Position numbers and translations under genes: made by a program. A stretch of DNA of 64,000 nucleotides from Limnohabitans sp. G3-2 (lineage in GTDB: Bacteria; Pseudomonadota; Gammaproteobacteria; Burkholderiales; Burkholderiaceae_C): the NCBI RefSeq assembly GCF_002778275.1, contig NZ_NESG01000006.1:186001-250000 (forward strand). The letters are read 5' to 3'. Numbering within the stretch: the first letter of the stretch is position 1; each line of letters begins with the position of its first letter. The notes beneath the pieces are model-generated. The model was given only the letters and a program-made list of their open reading frames with translations. It did not search any database and had not been told where the DNA came from. Shown here one piece after another: positions 41,595-49,467 of this stretch.

Positions 41595-42566
41595 TCACTT
41601 GGTGTTGCGGATGCGGTCCAGGTTGGCTTTGCCGAACTGCTTTTCAAACTCGGCAATGGCCGGGGCCATGGTGGCAATGAACTTGGTCTTGTCGACGTTC
41701 TCGATGATGTTCATGCCTTTTTTGCGCAGCTCAGCCACGCCGTTGGCATCGTCTTTGTCCACGCGTGCACGGTTGGCTTTGACTGCCTCTTTGGCTGCGT
41801 CGAGGAAGATTTGCTTGTCGGCAGCGCTGAGCTTGTCAAACGAGCCCTTGTTCATCAAGATCACCACGGGTGAGTAGACGTGGCCAGTCAGTGTCAGGTG
41901 CTTTTGCACTTGGTCAAAGTTGGAGGCCATGATCACCGACAGGGGGTTTTCTTGACCGTCCACAGTGCCTTGCTGCAAAGCGGTGAACACTTCAGGGAAG
42001 GCCATCGGTGTGGTCACAATGCCCAAGCTTTTGTAGGCCGCAACGTGCACGGGGTTTTCCATGGTGCGCATCTTCAGACCTTTGAGGTCATCGGGCAGGT
42101 TCACAGGGCGCTTGCTGTTGGTCATGTGGCGCACGCCGTTTTCACCCCAGGCCAAAGCCTTGAAGCCTTTGGAGTCGAACTTGGTCAGCAACTCTTGGCC
42201 AATGGGGCCATCGAGCACAGCGCGTGCGTGTGCTTTGTCACGGAACAAGAAGGGCACGTCCAGAATGCGCGCTTCGGGCACAAAGTTGGGGACCGGGCCG
42301 GTCGATGTGGTGGCCAATTCTTGGGTGCCCAATTGCACCGATTCAATGGACTCGCGCTCGCCGCCCAAAGAGCCGGAGTAGAAGTTCTGAATCTTGATGC
42401 GACCGTTGGTGCGCTTTTCGACTTCTTTGGACAGGGTGTCGATGGCTTCACCTTGGTGGGAGTTTTGGCCCACCGAAATGCTGTTGCGCATGACGGTTTG
42501 TGAAGATGCCGTGGACATGATGCCGATGGCCAAGCTCAGGCCCAACATCAATTTGCTCAATTTCAT
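41595..42566 (-). CDS. dctP: TRAP transporter solute-binding protein (DctP family)
   Basis: A 323-residue periplasmic binding protein with a signal peptide (MKLSKLMLGLSLAIGIMSTA). DctP marks are YSGSLGGERESIESVQLGTQ, ILDVPFLFRDKAHARAVL, the carboxylate-binding Arg in LKGLKMRTMENPVHVAAYK, and FPEVFTALQQGTVDGQENPL. It probably binds a C4-dicarboxylate or related organic acid; the exact ligand is not readable. A strong site (GAGGAG) precedes ATG 42566. It is the first gene of dctPQM. Confidence 0.95.
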   Translation of the reverse strand: MKLSKLMLGLSLAIGIMSTASSQTVMRNSISVGQNSHQGEAIDTLSKEVEKRTNGRIKIQNFYSGSLGGERESIESVQLGTQELATTSTGPVPNFVPEARILDVPFLFRDKAHARAVLDGPIGQELLTKFDSKGFKALAWGENGVRHMTNSKRPVNLPDDLKGLKMRTMENPVHVAAYKSLGIVTTPMAFPEVFTALQQGTVDGQENPLSVIMASNFDQVQKHLTLTGHVYSPVVILMNKGSFDKLSAADKQIFLDAAKEAVKANRARVDKDDANGVAELRKKGMNIIENVDKTKFIATMAPAIAEFEKQFGKANLDRIRNTK

Positions 42567-42614
42567 GGGATAACTCCTCGTGGGTGGGTGGATGACGACA
42601 AGCTGGACATCAAC

Positions 42615-42625
42615 TTGTCATACAA
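42615..42625. promoter_or_regulatory. Candidate GntR (FCD-type) operator upstream of dctP
   Basis: The sequence TTGTCATACAA is a near-perfect palindrome matching the TNGTNNNACNA pattern described for FadR/VanR-like GntR repressors. It lies 49 bases before the dctP ATG. No GntR gene is in the window, so the regulator would be elsewhere. Confidence 0.5.
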
Positions 42626-42695
42626 ATTTGATTATGGGGTCTGGGTGGCGCGCTGGGCCTACGGGTTTTCGCGGGGGTGCTGATGCCTAGGTGAC

Positions 42696-42752
42696 GCACC
42701 CGCAGGGTGCGGGATCCACCCCCAAGAGGCCATTTTGGCCTCTGGAGGGGGA
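42696..42752. other. Stem-loops downstream of the ETF-QO gene
   Basis: Two hairpins: GCACCC/GGGTGC (42696-42710), and a long one built on AGAGGCCA/TGGCCTCT flanked by C and G runs (about 42718-42752). They end 9 bases before the ETF-QO stop side and probably stop or protect its transcript. There is no T run, so intrinsic termination is uncertain. Confidence 0.55.
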
Positions 42753-42760
42753 TGGCGGCC

Positions 42761-44473
42761 TCACATGCCGGTGTAGTTGGGCCCGCCGCCGCCCTCGGGC
42801 GTGACCCAAACGATGTTTTGCGTCGGGTCTTTGATGTCGCAGGTTTTGCAGTGCACGCAGTTTTGCGCGTTGATCTGCAGGCGGTCCGAGTTGTCTTCGT
42901 TTTTCACGTACTCGTACACCCCCGCTGGGCAGTAGCGGCTCTCGGGGCCAGCGTATTTCGCCAGGTTGATGCCCACGGGCACCGACGCGTCTTTCAGCGT
43001 CAGGTGAGCCGGCTGGTTTTCTTCGTGGTTGGTGTTGCTGATGAAAACACTCGAGAGGCGGTCAAAGGTCAGCTTGCCATCGGGCTTGGGGTAGTCGATC
43101 TTGGGGCAATCGGCCGCTGGCTTCAAATAGGTGTGGTCGGCCTTGTCGCGGCGCAGTGTCCACGGAATGTGGCCGCGCAGCACGAACTGCTCGAAGCCGT
43201 TCATGAGTGTGGCCACCGTCAGGCCCTTCTTGAACCAGGTCTTGAAATTGCGGGACTTGTTGAGTTCGGTGTGCAGCCAGCTGGCTTCAAACGCTTCGGG
43301 GTAGGCGCTCAACTCATCATGCTGGCGACCGGCCACCACCGCGTCGTAAGCGGCTTCGGCGGCCAGCATGCCGGTCTTGATGGCGGCGTGGCTGCCTTTG
43401 ATGCGGCTGACGTTCAGATAACCGGCGTCACACCCGACCAAGGCACCGCCTGGGAACACGGTCTTGGGCAGGCTCATCAGGCCGCCCGCCGTGATGGCGC
43501 GGGCGCCGTAGCCGATGCGCTTGGCATTGACTTCGCCTTGGGCGTTGGTGAAGTACCACTTGATGTTGTTGTGGGTTTTCCAGCGCTGGAATTCTTCAAA
43601 AGGGCTGAGCCAAGGGTTGGCGTAGTCCAGGCCCACCACATAGCCGATGGCGATTTTGTTGTCTTCCATGTGGTACATGAAAGCGCCGCCGTAGGTGTCG
43701 TTGTTCATGGGCCAGCCGGCGGTGTGCATGACAAAACCAGGGGTGTGGCGTGAGGGGTCGATTTCCCAAACTTCCTTGATGCCGATGCCGTAGGTCTGCG
43801 GGTCACGGCCTTCGTCGAGTTTGTATTTGGCGATCAGCTGCTTGCCCAGATGGCCGCGTGCGCCTTCGGCAAACACGGTGTACTTGGCGTGCAGTTCCAT
43901 GCCCAGCTGGAAGTTGTCGGTGGGCTCGCCATCTTTGCCCACGCCCAGATTGCCGGTGGCCACGCCCTTTACCGAAGGTAAACCCCCGTTCGCGCTGCCG
44001 TCGTCGTTGTAGAGCACCTCGGCGGCGGTGAAGCCGGGGAAGATTTCCACGCCCAAATTCTCGGCCTGCTGGCCCAGCCAGCGGGTGAAATTACTCAGGC
44101 TGATGATGTAGTTGCCGTGGTTTTGTGCGCACTCGGGCAGAAAGATGCCGGGGGTGCGGGTGGCGCCGGTTTCGCTCAAAAAGCTCCAGGCGTCGTCGGT
44201 CACGGGCTGATTGAGCGGCGCGCCCAGTTCCTTCCAGTTGGGAAAGAGTTCGGTCAGGGCCTTGGGGTCCATGATCGCGCCGGACAAAATGTGCGCGCCG
44301 GGCTCGCCGCCTTTTTCCAGGACCACGACCGACACGTCCTGGCCTTTTTCAGCGGCCAGTTGTTTGAGCCGAATGGCTGTGGACAGGCCGCCAGGGCCGC
44401 CACCGACCACGACCACGTCGTATTCCATGGATTCGCGGGGGCCGTAAGTGCTCAGGATTTCTTCGGGGCTCAT
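42761..44473 (-). CDS. Electron transfer flavoprotein-ubiquinone oxidoreductase
   Basis: A 570-residue ETF-QO that passes electrons from acyl-CoA dehydrogenases, through ETF, to ubiquinone. It has the FAD motif YDVVVVGGGPGGLSTAIRLKQ (in part), GGEPGAHILSGAIMDPKAL, FAEGARGHLGKQLI, GGLMSLPKTVFPGGALVGCD and the C-terminal 4Fe-4S cluster site (SRYCPAGVYEY, QNCVHCKTCDIKDP). It is membrane-attached. It fits the downstream acyl-CoA dehydrogenase gene as its electron outlet; ETF itself (etfAB) is not in the window. It is divergent from the SDR gene, with 151 bases between. Confidence 0.97.
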   Translation of the reverse strand: MSPEEILSTYGPRESMEYDVVVVGGGPGGLSTAIRLKQLAAEKGQDVSVVVLEKGGEPGAHILSGAIMDPKALTELFPNWKELGAPLNQPVTDDAWSFLSETGATRTPGIFLPECAQNHGNYIISLSNFTRWLGQQAENLGVEIFPGFTAAEVLYNDDGSANGGLPSVKGVATGNLGVGKDGEPTDNFQLGMELHAKYTVFAEGARGHLGKQLIAKYKLDEGRDPQTYGIGIKEVWEIDPSRHTPGFVMHTAGWPMNNDTYGGAFMYHMEDNKIAIGYVVGLDYANPWLSPFEEFQRWKTHNNIKWYFTNAQGEVNAKRIGYGARAITAGGLMSLPKTVFPGGALVGCDAGYLNVSRIKGSHAAIKTGMLAAEAAYDAVVAGRQHDELSAYPEAFEASWLHTELNKSRNFKTWFKKGLTVATLMNGFEQFVLRGHIPWTLRRDKADHTYLKPAADCPKIDYPKPDGKLTFDRLSSVFISNTNHEENQPAHLTLKDASVPVGINLAKYAGPESRYCPAGVYEYVKNEDNSDRLQINAQNCVHCKTCDIKDPTQNIVWVTPEGGGGPNYTGM

Positions 44474-44624
44474 GAACGTCTCTTCTAGGGAAGGGTCAAA
44501 ACAAATGTCCAGACACGGGGGGTGTCGGGCGTGTGACTCATTTTATGCGGCTCTTTTCCGCTTGCCCCGCACAATGGCGTCAGCAGTTTTGCCCCGCAGG
44601 GGTTTCCATCTTGAAGGAGTTGTC

Positions 44625-45407
44625 ATGGCTTATGAAATCGATTTGTCGGGCCGCGTGGCTTTGGTCACCGGTGCTTCGGGTGGTTTGGGGGCGCAATTTG
44701 CCCGAACACTGGCCGCCGCAGGGGCGGGCGTGGTGTTGGCCAGTCGCCGCATGGACAAGCTCAAGGACCTGCGCGCCGAGATCGAAGCGGCGGGCGGCGA
44801 CGCCCATGTGGTCGAGATGGATGTGACCGACCGCCACAGCATTGCCGCGGCCGTGGCGCACGCCGAAACCGAGATGGGCAGCATCGACATTCTGGTGAAC
44901 AACTCGGGCGTGAGCACCACCCAGCGCATCCAGGACGTGACGGAAGAAGACTACGACTTCATCATGAACACCAATGTGCGCGGCGCGTTTTTTGTGGCGC
45001 AAGAGGTGGGCAAACGCATGCTGGCCAGGGCCAAGGGCTCGGCGCCGGGCAGCTTCACGGGCGGGCGCATCATCAACATCGCCTCGATGGCGGGCCTGAA
45101 GGTGCTGCCGCAAATCGGTGTGTACTGCATGAGCAAGGCCGCCGTGATCCAGATGACCAAGGCTTTTGCGGTGGAGTGGGGCAAATTTGGCATCAACGTG
45201 AACGCGATTTGCCCGGGCTACATCGACACCGAGATCAACCACCACCACTGGCAGACCGAGCAAGGCCAAAAGCTCATCAGCATGCTGCCGCGCAAGCGCG
45301 TGGGCCAGCCGCAAGACCTGGACGCTTTGCTGATGCTGCTGGCCAGCGACCAGAGCCACTTCATCAACGGTGCGGTGGTGTCGGCCGACGACGGCTTCGC
45401 GGTGTGA
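44625..45407 (+). CDS. Short-chain dehydrogenase/reductase (FabG-like)
   Basis: A 260-residue SDR with LVTGASGGLGAQFARTLAAA, VNNSGVSTTQRI, NIASMAGLKVLPQIGVYCMS and the catalytic YXXXK within GVYCMSKAAVIQMTKA; GYIDTEINHHHW follows. It is likely a 3-hydroxyacyl or other alcohol dehydrogenase in acyl-CoA breakdown, given the thioesterase 10 bases downstream and ETF-QO next door. Ribosome site GAAGGAG precedes ATG 44625; the open frame further upstream is intergenic. Confidence 0.93.
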   Translation: MAYEIDLSGRVALVTGASGGLGAQFARTLAAAGAGVVLASRRMDKLKDLRAEIEAAGGDAHVVEMDVTDRHSIAAAVAHAETEMGSIDILVNNSGVSTTQRIQDVTEEDYDFIMNTNVRGAFFVAQEVGKRMLARAKGSAPGSFTGGRIINIASMAGLKVLPQIGVYCMSKAAVIQMTKAFAVEWGKFGINVNAICPGYIDTEINHHHWQTEQGQKLISMLPRKRVGQPQDLDALLMLLASDQSHFINGAVVSADDGFAV

Positions 45408-45417
45408 GGGCCAAGCC

Positions 45418-45840
45418 ATGAAGCTGGAGCTGCCTGCGCACAAAAAGCAAGTGTTTGAGTTGGTGATCCCCATCCGCTGGGGCGATATGGACGCCATGGG
45501 CCATGTCAACAACACGGTGTACTTCCGCTACATGGAGACGCTGCGCATCGACTGGTTTGAGGCCATCGGTTGTCAGGTCAACCCGCAAGGGCAGGGCCCG
45601 GTCATCGTGAACGCGTTTTGCAATTTCTACAAACAGTTCGAGTTTCCGGGCGACATCTTGGCCAAGATGTTTGTGAGTGACCCGGGCCGCACCACCTTTG
45701 AGAGCTGGTGCACATTGGAGCGCACCGACCAGCCGGGAGTGATCTTTGCCGCCGGTGGCGCCACCACGATTTGGGTGGATTTCCCGAACCAAAAAGCCGT
45801 GACCCTGCCCGACTGGATGCGGGCCTTGGTCAGCGACTGA
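45418..45840 (+). CDS. Acyl-CoA thioesterase (4HBT hot-dog fold)
   Basis: A 140-residue 4-hydroxybenzoyl-CoA-thioesterase-like protein. IRWGDMDAMGHVNNTVYFRY carries the catalytic Asp, then METLRIDWFEAIGC and the hot-dog strands (FCNFYKQFEFPGDILAKMFV). It hydrolyses some acyl-CoA thioester. It starts 10 bases after the SDR stop and is probably in the same operon. Confidence 0.93.
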   Translation: MKLELPAHKKQVFELVIPIRWGDMDAMGHVNNTVYFRYMETLRIDWFEAIGCQVNPQGQGPVIVNAFCNFYKQFEFPGDILAKMFVSDPGRTTFESWCTLERTDQPGVIFAAGGATTIWVDFPNQKAVTLPDWMRALVSD

Positions 45841-45883
45841 GCTGTCGCCCTGGTGTGGGAGTGCACCTCCGTGCGCGAAGGCC

Positions 45884-46780
45884 TCAAGCCGCAGTTGACG
45901 CCGTGCCGCCCACCGCACGCCACTGGTCGGCGTGCTGGTTCAGCCAGTCTTGTGACAGCGTCGCGCTGCCCACTTGCATGGGGTGGAAGTCTTTGCGGGT
46001 GTACGCCATGATGGGCTTGGCCACGCGCCAAACCATGCCGTGGCGACCGAACAAAAACTTGCCTGCCGACCACCAGGTGGACGGCTTGAACAGCGTCTTG
46101 TCGTGCCAGAGGTTGTTGACGGTTTGGCGCAGCACGTCGGTGCTGAACTGGATGGTCACGTACCAGAACCAGCGCATGCGCCAGGCGTGGTTGCCGCCCA
46201 AGCGCTGGTACAGGTCAAAGGCCACGCATTTGTGCTCGGACTCTTCTGCCGCGTGCCAGCGCCACAAGGTTTTGAGGGGCTCTTCGGCCCCGGCAAACCA
46301 GTCGCCTGGCTGGTCCAGGCGGTCCAGGGTCAGGTCACCAAAGATTGAGGTGTAGTGCTCAAAAGCGGCGGTGATCGCCAGCTCGTGCAAATAGCCTTTG
46401 TCGCTTTTGCTGAAAAATTCTTCGCGGCCTTGTTTCAGTCGCCGCTCCGCGCGGGGGCCCCAGTGGTTGACCAGCCCTTGTTTTTCCAGGTGGGCGTTGT
46501 ACAGCGCGTGCAGGTGGCGGTGGGTCGCTTCCTGGCCCACAAAGCCCTTGGCGATCTGCTTGAGTTCGGCGTTTTCTGGCGTGTCCGGCAGGTTTTTCGC
46601 GCCCGCCTTGACCGCGTCAATGAAGGACTGCTCGCCCACGGGGAAGCTCATGGACAGGGCGTTGGCATAGGCGGTCAAAAACGCATTACCGCCGTTCCAG
46701 TGCCGAGAAAAACCTTGGCTCAGGTCCACGCTGAGTCGGCGAACGGTCAATTCGGTGGGGGCTGCAGGGTAGGTGCTCAT
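45884..46780 (-). CDS. Predicted metal-dependent hydrolase (PF10118-type)
   Basis: A 298-residue helical protein with repeated acidic and His motifs: SFPVGEQSFIDAVK, GFVGQEATHRHLHALYNAH, AITAAFEHYTSIFGD and WHAAEESEHKCVAFDLY. This is the pattern of a ferritin-like dimetal site and of the family annotated as predicted metal-dependent hydrolases. Activity is unproven. Divergent from the TetR gene over 101 bases; that regulator is the natural candidate to control it. Confidence 0.88.
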   Translation of the reverse strand: MSTYPAAPTELTVRRLSVDLSQGFSRHWNGGNAFLTAYANALSMSFPVGEQSFIDAVKAGAKNLPDTPENAELKQIAKGFVGQEATHRHLHALYNAHLEKQGLVNHWGPRAERRLKQGREEFFSKSDKGYLHELAITAAFEHYTSIFGDLTLDRLDQPGDWFAGAEEPLKTLWRWHAAEESEHKCVAFDLYQRLGGNHAWRMRWFWYVTIQFSTDVLRQTVNNLWHDKTLFKPSTWWSAGKFLFGRHGMVWRVAKPIMAYTRKDFHPMQVGSATLSQDWLNQHADQWRAVGGTASTAA

Positions 46781-46827
46781 GGGGTGTGCTTTGGGAGATC
46801 GGTCAGAATCTGAGCATTGTTCATGTT

Positions 46828-46844
46828 TTGCAAAGACCTTGCAA
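46828..46844. promoter_or_regulatory. Candidate TetR operator between divergent genes
   Basis: TTGCAA-N5-TTGCAA, a symmetric 17-base site midway between the divergent metal-dependent hydrolase and TetR genes (47 bases from the first start, 37 from the second). Its placement fits autoregulation plus control of the hydrolase. Confidence 0.5.
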
Positions 46845-46881
46845 CTCGCGATCTGCTCACATTTTGGAAGAGGTTTTTTCG

Positions 46882-47592
46882 ATGCCCAGACCGAAACCCG
46901 ATCAAGCAACAGCGCCGCTGCAAGGCCCACCGAGCCTCAGGCGCCAGCCTTCACAAGCCCGTGCCCAGCAAACCATGCAAACCTTGTTCAAGGCGGCTGC
47001 TCAGATTTTGGACAAGGACGGCGAGGCCGGTTTGACCACCAACAAAGTGGCCGCCGCTGCGGGTTTTTCAATTGGCACGCTGTACCAGTACTTTCCGAGC
47101 AAGGAGGTGCTGGTGCGGGCCATGGCGGCCAAAGGGCAAGACATGGTGTTGCAAGCCCTGGAACAATACTTGGCGGCGCTCGAGTTGCGGCCCGATGTGT
47201 CCCAGATGGATCCGCAAGACCTGCTGCGGCAAGCGATGCGCATCTTGCTGCAGGGCTTTGCCAGCGGTAAAGGCTTTAGCCAAAGCCTGATCCGCTTGGG
47301 CTGGGTGATGGAGCAACCCCAGGAGACGGCCAGCGTGGTGCGCCAAGTGGCCGATCGCTTGGCGATCTTCTTTGAGCGCATCAACCACCCGGCCTTGAAG
47401 TCACCATCGCCCGCACAGTTGTTTGTGCTCAGCCGCTCGGTGATCGGCACTTTGCGCAGCGCCAGCCTCGAAAAATCGCCGCTCTTGGGCGGAGCGGCGC
47501 TCGAAGACGCGCTGGTGCAGGTGGCCTGGGCCTTGTTGGCCCGGCCGGATCAGGCCGCGGGTTTGGCTTTGGGCGCACGGCCCATCAGATAA
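46882..47592 (+). CDS. TetR family transcriptional regulator
   Basis: A 236-residue regulator. After a basic/Pro-rich N-terminus, residues about 28-75 form the TetR helix-turn-helix (LFKAAAQILDKDGEAGLTTN, KVAAAAGFSIGTLYQYFPSK). The C-terminal ligand domain is not recognisable to a class. ATG 46882 follows a GGAAGAGG ribosome site. Its last 43 bases overlap the convergent AhpD-like gene. Confidence 0.93.
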   Translation: MPRPKPDQATAPLQGPPSLRRQPSQARAQQTMQTLFKAAAQILDKDGEAGLTTNKVAAAAGFSIGTLYQYFPSKEVLVRAMAAKGQDMVLQALEQYLAALELRPDVSQMDPQDLLRQAMRILLQGFASGKGFSQSLIRLGWVMEQPQETASVVRQVADRLAIFFERINHPALKSPSPAQLFVLSRSVIGTLRSASLEKSPLLGGAALEDALVQVAWALLARPDQAAGLALGARPIR

Positions 47593-48158
47593 AACTCGGG
47601 GTTGGGCATCATGCCGCTGAAGCTGGCCATGCGGTTGGAGAGGCCAAAGAAGGCGGTGATCGCTGCGATGTCCCAGATGTCCTCGTCGTTGAAGCCGTGG
47701 GCGTGCAGGGCGGCAAAGTCGGCGTCTTCGACCTGGTCGGAGTGCTGGCAGACCTTCATCGCAAAGTCCAGCATGGCGCGCTGGCGCGGGCTGATGTCGG
47801 CCTTGCGGTGGTTGATGGCCACCTGATCGGCCACCAGCGGTTTCTTTTCGTAGATGCGCAGGATGGCGCCGTGCGCCACCACGCAATACAGGCAGTGGTT
47901 GGCCGCGCTGGTGGTGGTCACGATCATCTCGCGCTCGCCTTTGGTCAGGCCACTCTCGCGCCCCACCGACTCGGGCACCATCAGGGCGTCGTGGTAGGCA
48001 AAAAAAGCGCGCCACTCGGCCGGGCGGCGGGCCAAGGCCAGAAAGACGTTGGGCACAAAACCGGCTTTTTCTTGGACTTCGAGCACCTTGGCTTGGATGT
48101 CTTCGGGCAGGTCATGGATTTCGGGGGCGGGGTACCGCGGGGTGGGCGCTGTGCTCAT
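47550..48158 (-). CDS. AhpD-like peroxidase-related protein
   Basis: A 202-residue protein of the carboxymuconolactone-decarboxylase/AhpD superfamily. The redox motif is TSAANHCLYCVVAHGAILRI (CXXC plus His), with GFVPNVFLALARRPAEWRAF upstream and GFNDEDIWDIAAITAFFGLS downstream, as in the uncharacterised peroxidase-related family. It probably acts in thiol-based peroxide handling. Start MSTAPTPRYPAPEI at 48158; it overlaps the TetR 3' end convergently and is divergent from the next gene (57 bases). Confidence 0.92.
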   Translation of the reverse strand: MSTAPTPRYPAPEIHDLPEDIQAKVLEVQEKAGFVPNVFLALARRPAEWRAFFAYHDALMVPESVGRESGLTKGEREMIVTTTSAANHCLYCVVAHGAILRIYEKKPLVADQVAINHRKADISPRQRAMLDFAMKVCQHSDQVEDADFAALHAHGFNDEDIWDIAAITAFFGLSNRMASFSGMMPNPEFYLMGRAPKAKPAA

Positions 48159-48215
48159 GGTGTCTCCAGGTTGCAATGCTTTTGATTATGCTCACTCCAC
48201 TTCAAGGAGCCTGAC

Positions 48216-48641
48216 ATGTCCAACACACCCGCACGTTCACCCATTGCGCAAGCCCGCGAGGCCCACCCTGATGACGCCGCCTTCCAGGCGGGCCTGACCA
48301 CCCGCACCCAGGTCATGGGCCCCGAGTACGTGGACCGCGCCCTGGGCGCCGCCACCGACTACACCCTGCCCATGCAGGAATTCATCACGGCCAATGCCTG
48401 GGGCAATGTCTGGCAGCGCCCGGGTCTCGACATGAAAACCCGCAGCCTGATCACCGTGGCCATGCTCACGGCCCAGGGCAAGCAGCACGAGCTCAAAGCC
48501 CATGTGCGCGGCGCCATCAACAACGGCGCCACACCCGAAGAGTTGCGCGAAGTGATGCTGCACGCCACCGTGTACTGCGGCTTTCCGACCGCCATCGACG
48601 CCTTCCGTTCCGTCACCGAAGTGGTCGAGTCCATGGCCTGA
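48216..48641 (+). CDS. Carboxymuconolactone decarboxylase family protein
   Basis: A 141-residue protein resembling PcaC (gamma-carboxymuconolactone decarboxylase): RTQVMGPEYVDRALGAATDY, ITANAWGNVWQRPGLDMKTR, SLITVAMLTAQGKQHELKAH, VRGAINNGATPEELREVMLH and YCGFPTAIDAFR. No pca genes are nearby, so it may serve a related lactone or hydroperoxide reaction. Ribosome site AAGGAG precedes the ATG. Confidence 0.92.
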   Translation: MSNTPARSPIAQAREAHPDDAAFQAGLTTRTQVMGPEYVDRALGAATDYTLPMQEFITANAWGNVWQRPGLDMKTRSLITVAMLTAQGKQHELKAHVRGAINNGATPEELREVMLHATVYCGFPTAIDAFRSVTEVVESMA

Positions 48642-48738
48642 GCGCGCTTGGGCCATGGCGGGGCGAGTAACGCAGGCAACAGGGCTGCATTGACGGCTTG
48701 GGGCTTTTCACCGATTCTCGGATGAGGAGACAAACCCC

Positions 48739-49410
48739 ATGGAATTTTCAGAACTCATCAAGGCCCGAAAAAGCGTTCGCGGCTACCTGCCCAAACCCGT
48801 GCCCCGTGAGGTGATCGAAGAGATCATCGAGGTGGCCAAGTGGTCGCCCTCGTCCATGAACACCCAGCCTTGGTATGTGCATGTGGTCACGGGCGAGCCC
48901 TTGGACCGCATTCGCCGGGGCAACACCGAGAACATGGTCAAGGGCGTGCCGCCCAAGCGCGACTTTCCGATGAAAGAGTCCTATGAGGGCATCCACCGCA
49001 AGCGCCAAGTCGACATCGCCATCCAGCTGTTCGACGCCATGGGCATCGCCCGCGACGACAAAGAGCGGCGCACCGATTGGGTGATGCGCGGTTTTCGGCA
49101 GTTCGATGCGCCCGTGTCGCTGGTGCTGACCTACGACAAATACCTCGAGCCTGCGGCCATCAGCCAGTTTGACCTGGGCGCTTTGTCGCACGCCTTGGTG
49201 CTGGCCGCGTGGGAGCGAGGCCTGGGCAGCGTCATCAACGGCCAAGGCATCATGCAGTCGGCGGTGGTGCGCGAGCACGCGGGCATCCCCGACGACCAGA
49301 ACATCATGATCTGCATCGCCATGGGTTACCCGGACGAAGACTTTGTGGCCAACAGCGTCAAGTCGGTGCGCGAAGACGCCGCCAACTTTGTGCGTTACGT
49401 CGGCTTCTGA
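48739..49410 (+). CDS. Nitroreductase family protein
   Basis: A 223-residue FMN-dependent nitroreductase-fold protein: MEFSELIKARKSVRGYLPKP, WSPSSMNTQPWYVHVVTG, then LVLAAWERGLGSVINGQGI and the terminal IAMGYPDEDFVANSV. The family reduces nitro groups, quinones or enones with NAD(P)H. It lies 57 bases before the double acyl-CoA dehydrogenase, so it may act in the same pathway. Confidence 0.94.
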   Translation: MEFSELIKARKSVRGYLPKPVPREVIEEIIEVAKWSPSSMNTQPWYVHVVTGEPLDRIRRGNTENMVKGVPPKRDFPMKESYEGIHRKRQVDIAIQLFDAMGIARDDKERRTDWVMRGFRQFDAPVSLVLTYDKYLEPAAISQFDLGALSHALVLAAWERGLGSVINGQGIMQSAVVREHAGIPDDQNIMICIAMGYPDEDFVANSVKSVREDAANFVRYVGF

Positions 49411-49467
49411 ACCTTTTTATTCATTGGCCATCGGGCGATGGCGACGGACGCTTGGAGTGAAGACCCC

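Noticed and set aside
42696-42752. A mobile element end near the ETF-QO gene
   Set aside because: Only two hairpins are seen, with no transposase, target duplication or second copy in the window.
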